64,000 nucleotides of DNA from Fistularia commersonii (GCA_037954325.1 JBBMNZ010000001.1:3923232-3987231); one strand, 5' to 3'. Shown: positions 40,601-54,663, numbered from the stretch's first letter. The notes: generated by a model not told the origin, from the letters alone. Program-made: numbers and translations.

Positions 40601-43600
40601 TGCGGCCGTGTCTCCCCGGAGCGTGTCGGGCGGCGGCGGCGGCGGCGGCGCGGGCGCTCGGGGATACGGCTGTAATTAAAGGCACCGACAACAGAAGGCA
40701 TAATGACTGATTTCCGTCGTGATGCGATACTGACGCTCGTGTGTGTGTGTGTGTGTTGTTGCAGCTGCCTCTTCGGAAGAGCATGCAACGCTGTGAGCGC
40801 GAATCCTCGCTAAGCCTTCCTGCCTGCGGCCACGTGGGCGGCCGGTCGGCCCGCTCGCGGGGGAAATCCCTCCGCACACGTCGCTGTAACGTCTACGGGG
40901 AAATAAAACAACTGTACGACAAAATCTCTTTGTCAACAGGCTCGGCTGTGTAGACTGGTTTTTGATTTAGCGAGCCGTGGTGATGGCGGGCAACATTAGG
41001 TAAGCGCGTGACTTTGGAAGGAGAAGAAATCGACGCAATTCGCACACGCTTAGCAATATGTTCAATTTCCATTCATTCATTTTTACCATGGGTGCCACAA
41101 CAAAATTGACCCGCTTGTTTGCCTTGTTTCAATAAAAGTGTTTTTCGCCGTATTCTTTCACACGTTTACGGGGATTGTCTGAATAAATCCTAGCGTTGAG
41201 GTCGGCCAGGGGGAGGTGGAAAAAGCGCGACATGTAGCGGAGACGATCTGCAGCCATTCGTGTTTAGAATCCACAGTCTGGCTTTCAATTGGTCTTCTTA
41301 AGGAGAAAGTTTAAAAATTGGTCGATTGTTCGTCCAAAGAAGTCAATTTAAAAGGAGTCAATCCCAGGACCAATTTCGAATATGATCCGTTGTTGATGGT
41401 TTCTGAACTCAAAGGCTCGCGAGATGAACTCAGCTGACACGTCAGCCATCTTTAGAGCTGCAGTTTCTTCTGTTCCGCTCGTGGTTGAGTCACATCGAAG
41501 GATCCTCGCAGTCGCGGTCTTATCTCGGCTTTTGTCCGGCCCGGTTTCGGCCTTGTCCCGAAAACATCCACACTGACGGTATCCGCTGCTTCGCAGATGG
41601 CGAGGCGTCATCGGCAACTTGTTTTTAAGCGAGCGGCTCCGGCAGCTCCCGCGCAAACATACTTCTCTGCGCGTCCCGCTTTTAAATTGGCGCCCGTGTT
41701 GACCTTTGACCGTTTGGACCGGCCGCTCCCGCGGGCGGGAGCTCAGCGGTCAGCCGGCTGGCCTCCAGTTTCTCCTTCTGGTCTATTTTTTTTTTTTTGT
41801 TTCTTCGAGAGCCACAAAAAAAAAACAACACAGAGCTGGGCAGGGCGGGAGACGGGAGGAGAAAAAATAAAATTAAAAAACGGGCCTGAGAATTTGGTAG
41901 ATCGACCAAAACACGAAAAAGCAAGACATCAGAATCGATGAAGCGGCGGCGAGCAGACGCCCGTGTCCTTGTACGGCGGCGGCGGCGGCTGCGGTCCGGG
42001 CCCGAAGGCCGCCGCCGCAGCAGCCATGCCCCCGCCGTCACATTCTTTCACTTTTGTCACGCCAGTTAACGTGCAATTCAGAATGAAAATAAAAACACAA
42101 GGCTGCTGTTTAGCCCGGCTGCCTGAGGGACGAAGGCGACCGACGTTCCAGCGCTAATGAAACAGCAGGAGATCAAAAAAAAAAAAAAAAAAAAAAGCCG
42201 ATTCTTATTTGTTTCTTGCTGTTTTTTGGACAAGATCGCCGAAACGCGACTTCAAGACGGGATTTGTCCCCTGATGATTGGTAGACGTGTCAGAGCTTCT
42301 TCCCTCCAATGAGATGGTTTTTCGGCAACCCGCGGTTGCAACCGATGCCGGTTAAACGGTAAATTGCATTCGCTCGACGCTTCGCACGGTGCGGGAATCG
42401 TGGATCCACCGAGCCGCCGTCGCCGCCGCCGCCTCGGTTAAAATGTACAGACGTCCTGGGATCCCGGAGAAAAATAGAAATAAACAAAGCGATAACGTAA
42501 ACGTCGGCGAGGTGCGATGAATCATTGGGGGGCTCGTAGGCAACGGGTGGGTAAGCAAGGAGCTGGATAAATATTTGCTGTAATTCCTGGTTACGGTCTT
42601 CCTCGCCTCCTGCTAATTAGAGGGAGCTCATTAATCCTGTTTGTTTGTCTCGGCGGCGGGCCCCGGCCCATTTCGGGCGACCACGGAGATAAACAAAGAG
42701 TGGAAGACCGGGCGCGAGGAAGGGAGGGAGGGCGAGAGACGTGGAAAAAAAAACCTTTGTGGTTTCCCCCCGCTCTTTCTCGTTTCCTCCCTTTCTTTTC
42801 TGCTAATCTGTCTGAAAAACCTGAGAAAACCCTAGCGGCGGCGGGGACGGCGGCGCCGTAGCGGTAGTTCGACGCGCCGGGCTGCAGGGGGCGCGGCCCT
42901 GAGCCCACTTCTGAAAGAGGTGCCACTCTCTTTTAGGGTCTGGACCACAGACGGGCAGCAGAGCCCGTGTTAAACCAGACCCGAGTTTGTTTAATCTGCA
43001 GCTTTGGATGGATTACGCTGCACTTTATGCTTCAGGAATGCGGCGCGATCGCATGAAATAACAGTCACTTTTCCACAAACCGACACGCCATCCCCTGCCC
43101 CCCCCCCCCCCCCAGAACCCTGAAAAGGCTGCGAAAAAATTTAAATAAAATAAGAACAAGAAGAAGAAGCGCGTGCTTTTCCAATTTCAGCCACTTGACT
43201 GGCTTTTAGCATTTTTAGGCTAAAGAGAATTAAAAGCTATTTGTGACAAGCTATTTGTAATCGGTAATGGGGGGGGGGGGGTAGAAAAATTAAAAATGGA
43301 AAAAATTAAATTAGAAAAAAACATAAAAAGTAAAAATGCTTGCAGTCTAAAAAAAAGATTATCAAATGCAGTTTGTAAACTTTTAACCGTCTACTGACAT
43401 GTGAAGAAAAGGAGCCACAGAGGAAACTTGCTTCCTAGAAACAAATGATCGCTAACTTTTTTACAGATACAATTTTTTCTTTATCCTAAAGAGAAAAATG
43501 CCCCCCCCAAAATAAATAAATCAAGAAAACCATCTTAATTCCTATTTTTCCCCTTCTTTGTCACACAGTGCTTATTCAAAACACTTCAATCACTTTAAAT

Positions 43601-44552
43601 GCATGCATTATTTAAACATTTAACACGTTCTCCACTGAGCGTTTTCCGGTTCTGTCTCTCTAAAAAAAAAAAAAAAGAAGGCAGGAGGGGAAATTAAAGG
43701 AATAGTTTCTTCAATTTCAGATCAGTTAATGTCTTAATACGGTCATATTAATATTTATTATTTTAAAATTTAGCTAATAAATAAATATTTGTTTGAGTCC
43801 TTCATGAGTGAACTAGATTTTTTTTTTTTGTAAAATTCACCTCTAAATCTTTAATATTAAAAAGTTATCCCGAGTGGACTCCCCAGTGTTTATCCAGTGG
43901 AGTCCTGAGTGGGAGCGCCCGGTGGGGTGGTGGGTGGTGGGTGGGGGGTGTGACGGATCCACGGCAGCTCGCTGCTGCCATCTAGAAATCACAGGTGAAA
44001 CTACCCCCGAGGCCTACATCTGCGTGTGTGTGTGTGGGTGTGGGTGTGTGTGTGTGTCACCGGAATACCGGCGAGGACACGTTCACTGACTCCATGTGTT
44101 TTCTGAGAACACACAAAAAAAAAAAAAAAAAAAGAAAAAAACGCTCTCTCATCCCATTCTCTTCCACCCGCCGTCCCCCGAGCCCAAACTGCATGTTCCC
44201 GTTTGATAGATAGAAAACGGAGAAAGTGAGCGAGAGAGAGAGAGAGAAAGGTTCTGACTCACAGTGGGAGCAACGGTATCCGAAACCCGCGGTGCTGGAC
44301 GCAGCGGCGGGGAGGTGTTTCCTTTGGCACGCCGCCGCCTATTCTTCAGATAGAGTCCATTTTCGAACCCTGTCTGGTTGCCGCGTGTGACGAAAGGCCT
44401 TAACCTTTTCCAATAAAGAAAAGAAAAAAAAAAAAAAGAAAGAAAACGCACGGATGTGCACGAGCGCGGACGCAGGCTAGCGTGGGGGGGGGGGGGGGGC
44501 AAAATGTCAGAAAGAGAGATAATGCTGCAGGGTTGCTTAGAATTGCTTAGAA

Positions 44553-44584
<32 letters not shown>

Positions 44585-46343
44585 GGAGGAGGGTAGGGTG
44601 GGGAATAATCAGGCAGATTAATACAAAAGCAAGAAAATCTCAAACACACACACACACACATGGCGGAGCGCTGATTGGTGTTTACATTAACGTCGTCCAA
44701 TCACGGGTGAGTAAAGGCAGCACATCGCTCACCATCCCCTTCATGTGACTGACCGTCCCCGTGTCTCCGGAGGTTAAATTAAAAGAGGTTTCAAAGAGAA
44801 GGAAAATCCGTCTCCGAGTGAAGACTTCCAGAACCGGACCAGGTCGGAACGGGAGTCATTACGGGCCGACAGGCCTGACGGCGCCTGAAACCGGAGCCCG
44901 GCTGGACCGCCCTGCTCGTGGAAGGGAAGAGAAAACAGAGGAGCGAGCTGCAATTTGGCCCCCAAAAAAAAATTTTTTTGTTTGTTTTTTGTTTTAAATC
45001 TTGGATCCGACATTAATTTTTGGCTGATTTTCAAATATTTGATGAATTTATTCAGCATATTTTCCTCTGTGACTCTTGAGATTCTTTTAATCATCAGTAT
45101 TTCTTGCTGATTATTCAATAGTTTTGGGAGAAAAACATTTTTCTGACTTTTCCTTCAAGGTTTTGGTTAGTTGACTCACTGATTTGTTAGATTTGTTTGA
45201 TTTATTAATTTATTATAATTCATTCTTTTTTGGTTTTTGCTATTTCTATGCCAGCTTTTTTGCAGCCATTTGTTGATTTCCTGGTGAATCCGTGGATTTT
45301 GAGTGAGCTTTGAACAAAAATAAAAATAAAAAAAACTGCAGGATTTTCATAATTGCCAATGAGAACATGAGTTTTTAAGATGTTGAAAAAGAAAAAAAAA
45401 AAAAAAAAATCTAACTAACCCGCCCCAAAGAAAAAAAAAAAAAAACAACACACAATGTTTTTTGGCGCAAAATTTAAATAAATAGCTGTGCATAAAACAC
45501 ATGCAGAGGTGAGAAAGGTGGAAGCGGAGACGATGAGCGCGCACACACACACACACACACCACACTCAGATTTTGCAGTGACATGGTTCCTAATTTTTCG
45601 GTCATTTCCTGTGCATCCTTTAGTTTCAGTCTTTCTGCCCTACAGCGGATTACTAACCCTTTTTTTCTGCTGGAGATTCATCCTTTATTTATTTACTTAC
45701 TTACTCATTTGTTTAGAATTCAATCATTTGATTTCCTGCCACGTTTTCACACATTTTAATATTTGTATTTCTAAGCAGAAATCCCTCACACACTTTTCAG
45801 ATTTTCAAGGGAAACTCAAGTCGCTCTTGAACTCATTTATTCCCGCATATTTCAGTAATTTCTCCAATTTTCTGCTCACGTCACTTTAAAAATGAAGTTT
45901 CCTGGATCACAAAAAAAAAAAAAAAAAACAGATTATGGATTACTAGTAATCAGAACAGAAGGTTCTGCAGCCATACAAGAACGACGTAGAATGGTTTCGT
46001 TTGTGAGAGTAAATGTAGCCGCTGCTAGCTTGTGTGTGTGTGTGTGTGTGTGAGATGGGGGAGGCTTGCAGGATGATGATGGCCTTAGAGAAGGGATCAC
46101 CCGGATTAAGTGGCGGAAGTTTCTCTCTTGGGTGTCATCGAACCTTTGTTTACCAAAGCCATGAGAAACAATGGCGTCTCCTCCTGCTGCTTGTCCCGCA
46201 CGCCCTCCCCATACACAAAAAAAAAAAAAAAAAAAAAAAAAACATTTCCACATTTCTATCCTCTCCACTCCACTCAGCTTCCACTCCTCTGTCATGTCAT
46301 TTTCCCTGTCACAAGCGAGGTGTGTTAATAATCCGGCCTGTCT

Positions 46344-46378
<35 letters not shown>

Positions 46379-49300
46379 CAGGCCTGCAGGTGGGAGAACT
46401 CACACAGCGAAGAGTTTTTTTTTTTTTTTTGTTCACGGTTCTCCCGCGCGGCGCTTCGCTGGGAGAACACAATGGGATCGTGTTGAACCCTCAGATGCAA
46501 AACAGATCACTCAGTCAGCAACCCCCCCCCCCCCCCCCAACACCACCGCCGTTTTTTTATTTTATTTTTTTTTATGGGTTCCTTGTTCACGCGCGACTCG
46601 CTTGCACACATTCCCGTGCATTTGGGCTGTTACTGTTCGATAAACGACGAGCTGATTGGCTACCTACGCTTTCTTGAACATCAGTTCTTGTTAAACTCTC
46701 AAGGATGAAAACAAAAACAGGGGGGGAATTAAAAATTCATTTTTTTTTTTTTTTATTAAAGTACAGTCTAATAGGAGGACCTTTGAGTTTAGCGTTCTCA
46801 GGGGAAGTAAGGGACCACGTAGGGACGGGTGCGACATCCACATTGAGCCCCGCGCTCAAAAACAAAAACAAAAAAACGACGCGAAGACGATGGAATTAAA
46901 ACGACGAGGACGACACGGAGAGCGAAGCCGCCACGAGCGTGCACGTTCCGCACGAGGGCAAAATTACCCAGGGGCTATCAGATGGGTTTAGGTGTTTTTA
47001 TTTCCTCCCTGCGCCGCTTTACCGTGTGAAAAACCCTGCCGTTCTTTACGCCGTACTGTTTTGGCGGAAATGTTTGTGTTCCTCCACCGCCTCGTCCGTC
47101 CATTTCTTCCCATCCGTTTTGTCGCACGGAAAAGTTTTTTTTAAACAGCGCAGTCCACAAGAAGTGTCTCAACCAATCAGCGAGCACCTTCCTACGTCAC
47201 GTGACGTAGGTAGCGAAAGGGATGATTGGCTGCGAGTAACTGCACGATTCACCAGAATTATCTTCGTCGTTGATAATACATGGCGGGGGTCAGTTTACCG
47301 TCTGAGAAACCGGTCAAACATACTTTCACTCCATGAAACAATTGGAAAAATTGTATCAATCAAAAACAAAAACGGAGTTTCGGTGGAAGCGGATGTCAGC
47401 GCAAACTCTTCGGAACGCCGGAGTTACTTGCGTTAACGTTCTTCTCGGCCGAGAAATAGAAAACATCCGTTCGGTCAAAGAACGCTGCGGAATTAGTCGT
47501 TGGACTTTTATAAAAGAGCTGATACAAATGGGCTTGTTTTGGGGAAGAAAAAAAAAAAAAAAGAAATAGTGGAAACTTTATAACCGGGGTCCAATTTCTT
47601 TCAACGTGTGTGTAAACCCTTGTTCTCCGCAGCAGATGGTCACAATCTGCTGCTAAAAAAGAAAAAAAAAAAAAAAAAAAAAAAAAAACAACTTGAGTCA
47701 ATTCCCGGTTTTTCTCCGGTCTGGTCTGGAGGACGACCAGACGTCAAATAAGCTGAACCTGCTTTCATCGTGACGACGCCTCCCGCCGAAATTAAAAGCG
47801 TACGACGGCATCGGCAACCTGCGCCGGCGCTGGCGGAGCCCCGCCGGTCCCTCTGGTGTGAAGCGAATCGTCCGAAATACGGATCATTTCGGGGGTTATT
47901 TATAGCCGTTCTCCGTCTTTGCCGACGCCGCCTCCCGGTGGCCGACCCGGGAGTCGATCCCGCGCGGCAAAGCCCGGGTTTTTTTTTTTTTCCCCCGGGT
48001 GAAATTACCGTGTCGGAGCGGTAATGGTCGGACGTCATCTTTCGATTTCGCTGGCAAAAGCCAAAGTGACGGCGATGACGGGCGACCGAGCTGTTTCGAG
48101 GGGAGAATATGAAGCTCAAATATGGCGGCCGCTTCTGGCTCGACCTCCGGCTCCCGTTTTCGTCCGCACCGAAACGACGTCGAAAAGACGGATTCCGGCG
48201 CTCGAATCTGGACCGCCTTCCGGGTGTGAGCGAACCGTACGCCGGACAGCTCTGGTCCAAATATTTGAAACAAGTGTTTGATGGATTTCCATGAAATTCC
48301 GCACAGATGTTTTGGGTCGCCGCAGGATTTCAGAGCCTGTCGTCTCTGGTTACCCCCCCACCCCCCCCCCCCCCGCTCCAAACCCCCGACCCCTCCACCG
48401 CGCTCTATTGAGCGCCAGAATGAATCTGATCGGCTTCTTTTAGGACTATACCGCTATTTGGATTCAAATAATTGCAAAGAAATGTCCAGTAAAAAGAGTA
48501 CAAGTATTCCGCGTGTATCTAAGAGCCAAGCGCTTTTATATCTTTACTGTAAAACAAGCAAAAAAAAAAAATTATAAATCATTGCATCCGGCAAGCACAT
48601 CGGTCAACGATGGTCACGAGAGAAGCGACGTTCTTCGTATCGCCAATGACGACATCAGTCGGGACTCGGATTTGTCTTGGACCGCCATGAAACCGGCTTC
48701 AGAGATGTCTATGTTACCCAGAGGACTCACTATGTTTTAAAAAAAAATAAAAGGAAGAAGAAAAAGAAAAGAGATGAGCTTTTTGACCGTTTCAGCAGGT
48801 CAAGGCGGACCAAACCGGGTCCTCCAAGATCCTTCCGGGGGTATTTTTCATCTTTTCCCTATTAAAAGGGTTGTTTTTTTTTTTTTCCCCTTTTTTGAAG
48901 GGTGGGGGTAGTTTCTGATGGGGATGAATGAGGGAGCAGGGGGTTGGAGACAAACTGAGTTTGGGGGCTATAAATAAAGCCTCTATTTGATTTGAAGAGC
49001 GTGACGCTCCCATCGGCCTCGGTTGTACTTCTGGGGTTGACGCCCTCGACATGGTGGTTGGAGGGGGTCTGATGGGGGGGGGTCACTAACTACCCCCCTT
49101 CCACCCCGGTTGGAATCTCAGAGAAAAGACAGAGTTTAGAGCGAGTCTGCCGGCGATGCTCTGCCAACCTCCTTCCCTGCGTCGACCTTTATCGTGACCC
49201 TGCAGAGGGGTGACTCTTCCCGTTAGCACCCCGCGCTAACGGGAAGGTTAGCTCCCGCTCTAGGGTTTTTACTTTGGGTTGCTAGGTCAAGTAGCTACCG

Positions 49301-50086
49301 CTGTCTCAGCATGCTGATCCGGACCGCTGCTAGCATCCGAATGCTAATTAGCATCAGGGCCAGAGAACCATGCAGAGTCCTCATACGAGTTTGTTTTTTT
49401 TTTTCCCACCGGTTCTGCCCGGATCTCGCGCCCGTCCTTCGGCTCAAAGCCCGCCGAAATGAGGACATCAGACGCCGTTAATTCCACATTGATCCCAGCG
49501 TGACGGTAAACGAGCGGGGAGCCGCGATCGAAGAAACCTCCTCACTAGCGACCGAGACCGAAAAAAAAAAAAGGCAGCGGGAAAATATTTACTGAGGTAG
49601 TCAGTCAAAGGCAACGAAGTCGGGGGGTCATTTTTTCCCCTTCGCACAATCGTCCCTCTTTCTCCGTCGCCCCCTGCCGGACACGGCGTGGGCTCCCCCC
49701 CGAACCCTTCCCTCCCTCCCTCTCCACGCCGCGAACGCCCTTCCAGTTCTTTCAACAGTCTGACGAGCGGCCAAGGCTTCCTGGGTGAGTCTGATGAACA
49801 ATCTGGCCTGAAAGTGTGCGGCGGCAGGGTGAAGGCTGCCGGGAAGCGAGAGAGAGAGAGAAGGAGAGAGATGCTGAGCAGCACATGTGAGTGAACTTTT
49901 CCTCTGTGGTGGGACAGACTATAAATTGCTCCGCGCCGCCGCTGCCAGTAATCCGGCGGGCTCAGCTGTTCGGAGCTGGCAGCGTGCGGCGAGGAGCTAC
50001 CAGAGCCTGGTTTATTGGTATGGAAACAAATAAACACACAGCAACCTCATCCAGGTAGTGGGAATTTTCTGTCACTCTGGACTCTG

Positions 50087-50137
<51 letters not shown>

Positions 50138-50284
50138 CCTGAAGATGATCGTCTATGTGGGAGGTGGGGAACCGAGTCACGGCCTCTCGCCACAAAAGGA
50201 TGTGGAGAGGGGAGTCATCATTATTCTCCCACTCTTTTCCCCTCTACTAATGTTTTCTGTCTTTCACCTTTTGTCCCCTCGTTT

Positions 50285-50330
<46 letters not shown>

Positions 50331-53300
50331 GCGCGCGCATACATGCTCTCACGTACGCACGTGATGTGTCCGAAAACGGACGTCCACATCGCGGAGACGT
50401 CTTTTCATGGGTTAAAAGAAGGCGACCTCGAAGGTTTTTTTTTTTTTCTATTTCGGTAACGTCAGACGGCGCAGGTCGGAGCCAAGCGCGCAAACAGGCC
50501 TGTTCAATTTTCAAATAAATGGATTTAGATCGGTATTATTTGTATCCGTGGAATTCTTTCACAATTGTAACTTCTTTGTCGCAGTATTTTTTTTTGAAAG
50601 TAATATCTTGCCGATTGTTTGTTTTTTTTCCCCGCATATATTCCGTGGTATCTAATTTCAAATGATTTGCAGATTTCATTTTTTCATAAATGAATCATTC
50701 GAGCGGTGAAAAAGACCAATCGCTAAAGTAACCAAACGACAGAACCGAATAAAATCTTGAATTTTTAAAGAAACAGATTTTTCGGGGGTCGACCGAACGG
50801 GGAACGTCAAGCGAATCCTTTAAACCGTCTGAAAGCTCTGCGTCCTATTTTTCCCGTCTTTCTCGACGTTTTTGTGAGTCAGCGGATGGGTTCACGGGGA
50901 GCCCCTGCCCCGTCGCTCCCCCGTCAGCTGATCGTACACGTCGGCGGCGCCTGTCCGCGTGTCTTTTGTTTCATTTCATCGCCAGCTGTTTCCAAAAAAA
51001 AAAAAAAAAACGCCTCCTGTTTCACATGACAAACGGCCCTATTATCTCGGATCTGACTAAACTCCTGGCTCCAGCTTCCCTCCCAACCCGCCGTGGTCGG
51101 CGCTGCGGCCCGGAGACTGTGTGTCAGATCCCAGCGTGGAGGGGTTGAACGGGCGGAGTGGGGGTTGGAGGGGGGGGGGGGCGTGGGCCGCGGCGGGATC
51201 TCCCGGGATCGCCGTCGAGCTCCGATACAAAAAGGACATTGTGGCACGGGCCGACCCATTACCGGAAAGCACGACTTCCTGTCCCATCAGCTCCGGCGTC
51301 CTCCGCACATGGGCCCCGCTCACTTCCCAGAACCCGCCGTCCCTCCCCGGCCCATCTGACGGTAACCATCCGTGGCGGCGGCGGTGAGCATGTGCAGACG
51401 CACTCTCACGGGGGACTTACCAGAGAGACAAACATCGTTCTGGAGTTCTCATGGACGGAGGACGTAACCGGACGCGGGGAGGGGGGGGTGCAAGCGGGCC
51501 AACCGTCCCGGCGGGAAGAAGGGAGAATGTATCTGGCGTGTTCAAAACAGCCAAAACGACAAAAACAATTTGTTCTTTTAAGGGTAGATCGGTGTGGCGC
51601 TAAGCTAACGTGACCCGCTTGAATCGGATTTGCCGATTCCAAAAAAACGGCGTCAGACGGGGATCAGGCATCGCCAGGAGAGCCGGGAGGCCGTGTTTTT
51701 TTTTTTTTCCATGGATACCGACTTTAAAAAACATGATTTAAAATGAAATTTAAAAAAAAAAAATGTTTTCTATGATAAGCAGTTCCCATCAGTCATAACA
51801 ACAAAAAGATTTAAAAATTCATTCTATTTTTTTTTTAGCACCTTTCGCCACCTTTAACTGGCGTCTTCCCTCGGTCCGCGTCGGCTAAGTTTGCAGACTC
51901 CCGACCCCGACTCGGCTACTGTTGCTATGCTGCTCAAACTTCGGCATCCGCCATGTGAATCAATGGTATTTTCAGAGATGTTCTATTTTCTTTTTTTTTT
52001 TTTTCCTCTGGGGAAAATGAGCGCAATGTTCTGGACAATCCTTGGCTGAGTTTCGTGGACGAAGAGGACGAAACTCAGCACAGGAGCCGCGGGTCGTGAC
52101 GGTTTAAACGGGGAGGGGGGGGGGGGGGGTATCTTACCTTTAAATACAATAAATCATCCACACTCCACCTATTCCTGACAGCTTGTTGAAAATAAATGTA
52201 AAAAAAAAAAAAAAAACGCCGCCAAGGAGAGCTAGCCACACACACACACACACACTTTTTCGTAACGTGTTCAACGAAATTGCCCGTGCTGACTTTAAAA
52301 CCCAATGAGTGTGATATCGATGGTGCCGTTTCCACGGCGACGCACGCTTGTCGTTTCTCGCCGTCCACCGCGGCGACACATCGGTAAATTCCTATCATTT
52401 CTCAGAGCCCCCGAGCCTCCGTTAATGTGTCCAGCCCTTGTAAATAAACACGTGGAATGAAAAAAAAAAATAAATAAAGTTTGAGTGCGGCCTATAAATA
52501 AAATATGGCCCGTATCATATTCAGGGTTGGGAGCTTCCACATCCAACCCATTCCACGATATGAACATCTGTTTATTTTAACAGAGAATGCTTAATGGCCC
52601 GGGTCGAAGAGAGAGAGAGAAAAAAAAAAGAGATGTAACGTAAAACTTTATCCGTGATCCTCTGGTCTCGGTCGGCGATGATGACAACGTGCTGTTGGAA
52701 TGCGGCCCGCATACCGAAACGGAGACTCCGAATCCTGAAAACAACGCCCTCACGCCGCCGTCCCAGAAGAAACGGCTTTTTTTTTCCCGAGAACGTCGCG
52801 TCGCTAGGAAGCTAATTCGTCGGCGCCTCACCTTGACGTGGCTCTGAGCGCCCAGGTTGTAGATCTCCGTCGGCTTGACCTCGTTGATGATCTTCACCAG
52901 ACACGTGCTGTCGGTCAGATCGCCGTAGTGTAGCTTCATGTCTGACGGGGAGGGGAAGCACAACGTCGCCGTTTAACCCATAGACGGTTCACATCAGAAG
53001 GGGGGAAACTATTTGTTATTATCAACTATTTATTGAGTCCAATGATTGGAGATTCTTGGAGTCAGCTTGTCACGTATCCTTACGGTACAATGTACGGTAC
53101 AATCCTATGAGGCCTTTTCTTGAGAAACTACCCAACCCTTGGATTTTGTTTTTTTTTTTCTCCCCCTAGCAGATGAAATATTATAAGAACCCAGAGTGAA
53201 ATTCGTTCGCTCGCGGGGTTTCGTTGACTCTGCCCCACATAAAGCAGCCTGTGTTTACACTTGGCAGTTTGTTGTCGGCGTGTGCTGGTCACATGGGTGC

Positions 53301-54630
53301 TAAGGGCCGGGCGACGGAAACTTTATCATTACATCATAGAAAAATTCCTCTCCTCGCCGTACCCCTGCCAAGTTGTCGGCAATATTTCTTGAGAAATCAA
53401 CACAAAATGTTGAGTGGCGTGTTAATTTTTTTTTAATTTTTTTTTATGGACATTAACATATTATGACTCACGCTGTTTGACGAACAGAGCTCAAAGAGTC
53501 CAGACGTAATAAAAATTCCCTGAGATATCGCCTAGCGGCGCGACGGCCCTGGGGGGGGATTTCGGCTCGTCGCGGCCTCCGCAAACACCGTCCGGAATGC
53601 GGTCTGGGCCGCATCCTTAACACATTTGCCGGTAGGTGGAGCGGCGAAGGTGTAGCGAAGAGACTTACTGCCTTCGGTGTGCGTCTGCGGGTTCTGGTAG
53701 AGATGCTCGATGCGTCCGGTGTTGAAGGAGCTGGATCGGCGCAAAATCCCATGAACCTGAGGGGCGAAGAAGAGCAGGGGGGGGGGGGGGGAGCTTAGCA
53801 TCTGTCCATCATTAGAAAAGAAAATATGTTTCGCCGTATTTGGTTTTCAAGATATTTGACAAACGTTGATTGATGAAAGATGTTACGTAATAAATTTGGG
53901 TGTGTGTTACCGTGGTGGACAAAAACAAATCTCATTACTTCGTCACAGCAACGTCAAGAAGAATTAGTACAGGTAGTGGAAGAGTGATATATTATCATAG
54001 CCTGAACGCGACACTTCCTGTCCGGCAGCAGTGTGTGACAGCAGTGCCGTGCCTATGTGTGTGTGTGTGTGTATCAGGAAGTCCTACAACACCCAAGACG
54101 CACCTCGTAGGCTTGGATTTTAGTAACTATTTTAGCCGAATTAAAATACGAGGCTGTGATTTAAGGCCACCCTGAGCCTCAGCTGCGCCAAACACAGTAA
54201 ATCTTTTGTAGAAAAAAAAAACAAAAAAAAAAAACATCTATATAGGAGGAGCCTTTCTTCACACAGCGGGGGAGGGAAACGGGATTTCGAAGAATTGGAG
54301 GGCTTGTAAAAATACCGAGGAGACGTTCCGATATGTCAGTGCAAGTGATAAGAGAGGGGAGAAAAAAAAAAAAAAAAAAAAAAAAATGGAGGTTGTTGAA
54401 TGAGATTCAGACAAGCTCGAACTCATCCGCCAGAGGCGCAGGTCCGTGGAAGGGGTTTCTCCGGATGATGCGGGGTCTGCAGAAGATGATGGAGGACTTG
54501 TTTCTCTATCGCGCGTCCGTACAACTCGCCTGCCCGGAGCGGGACGGCAGGTCAGCGAGGACGCGTCGGGAGGCGAGCCACATCCACTGATCTGCACAGG
54601 CTCCCAAATGATGTTTGGAGCATGTTATTA

Positions 54631-54663
<33 letters not shown>

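Larger units (their letters stand above)
11592..52831 (-). other. GMDS intron 4 (41.2 kb)
   Basis: The intron is bounded by the exon 4 donor (gtgagg) and the exon 5 acceptor (cgcag). It is by far the largest complete intron in the window. It contains most of the transposon remnants, minisatellites and candidate regulatory blocks listed separately. Between those entries I see mainly GC-rich unique sequence, A or T homopolymers and short microsatellites. I found no nested gene: the longest open frames (up to 240 codons) are GC-rich or run through dinucleotide repeats and resemble nothing I know. Confidence 0.9.

Noticed and set aside
47640..48260. 206-codon minus-strand frame
   Set aside because: Arginine/serine-rich with a poly-Phe tail from an A homopolymer; typical of a GC-rich non-coding frame.
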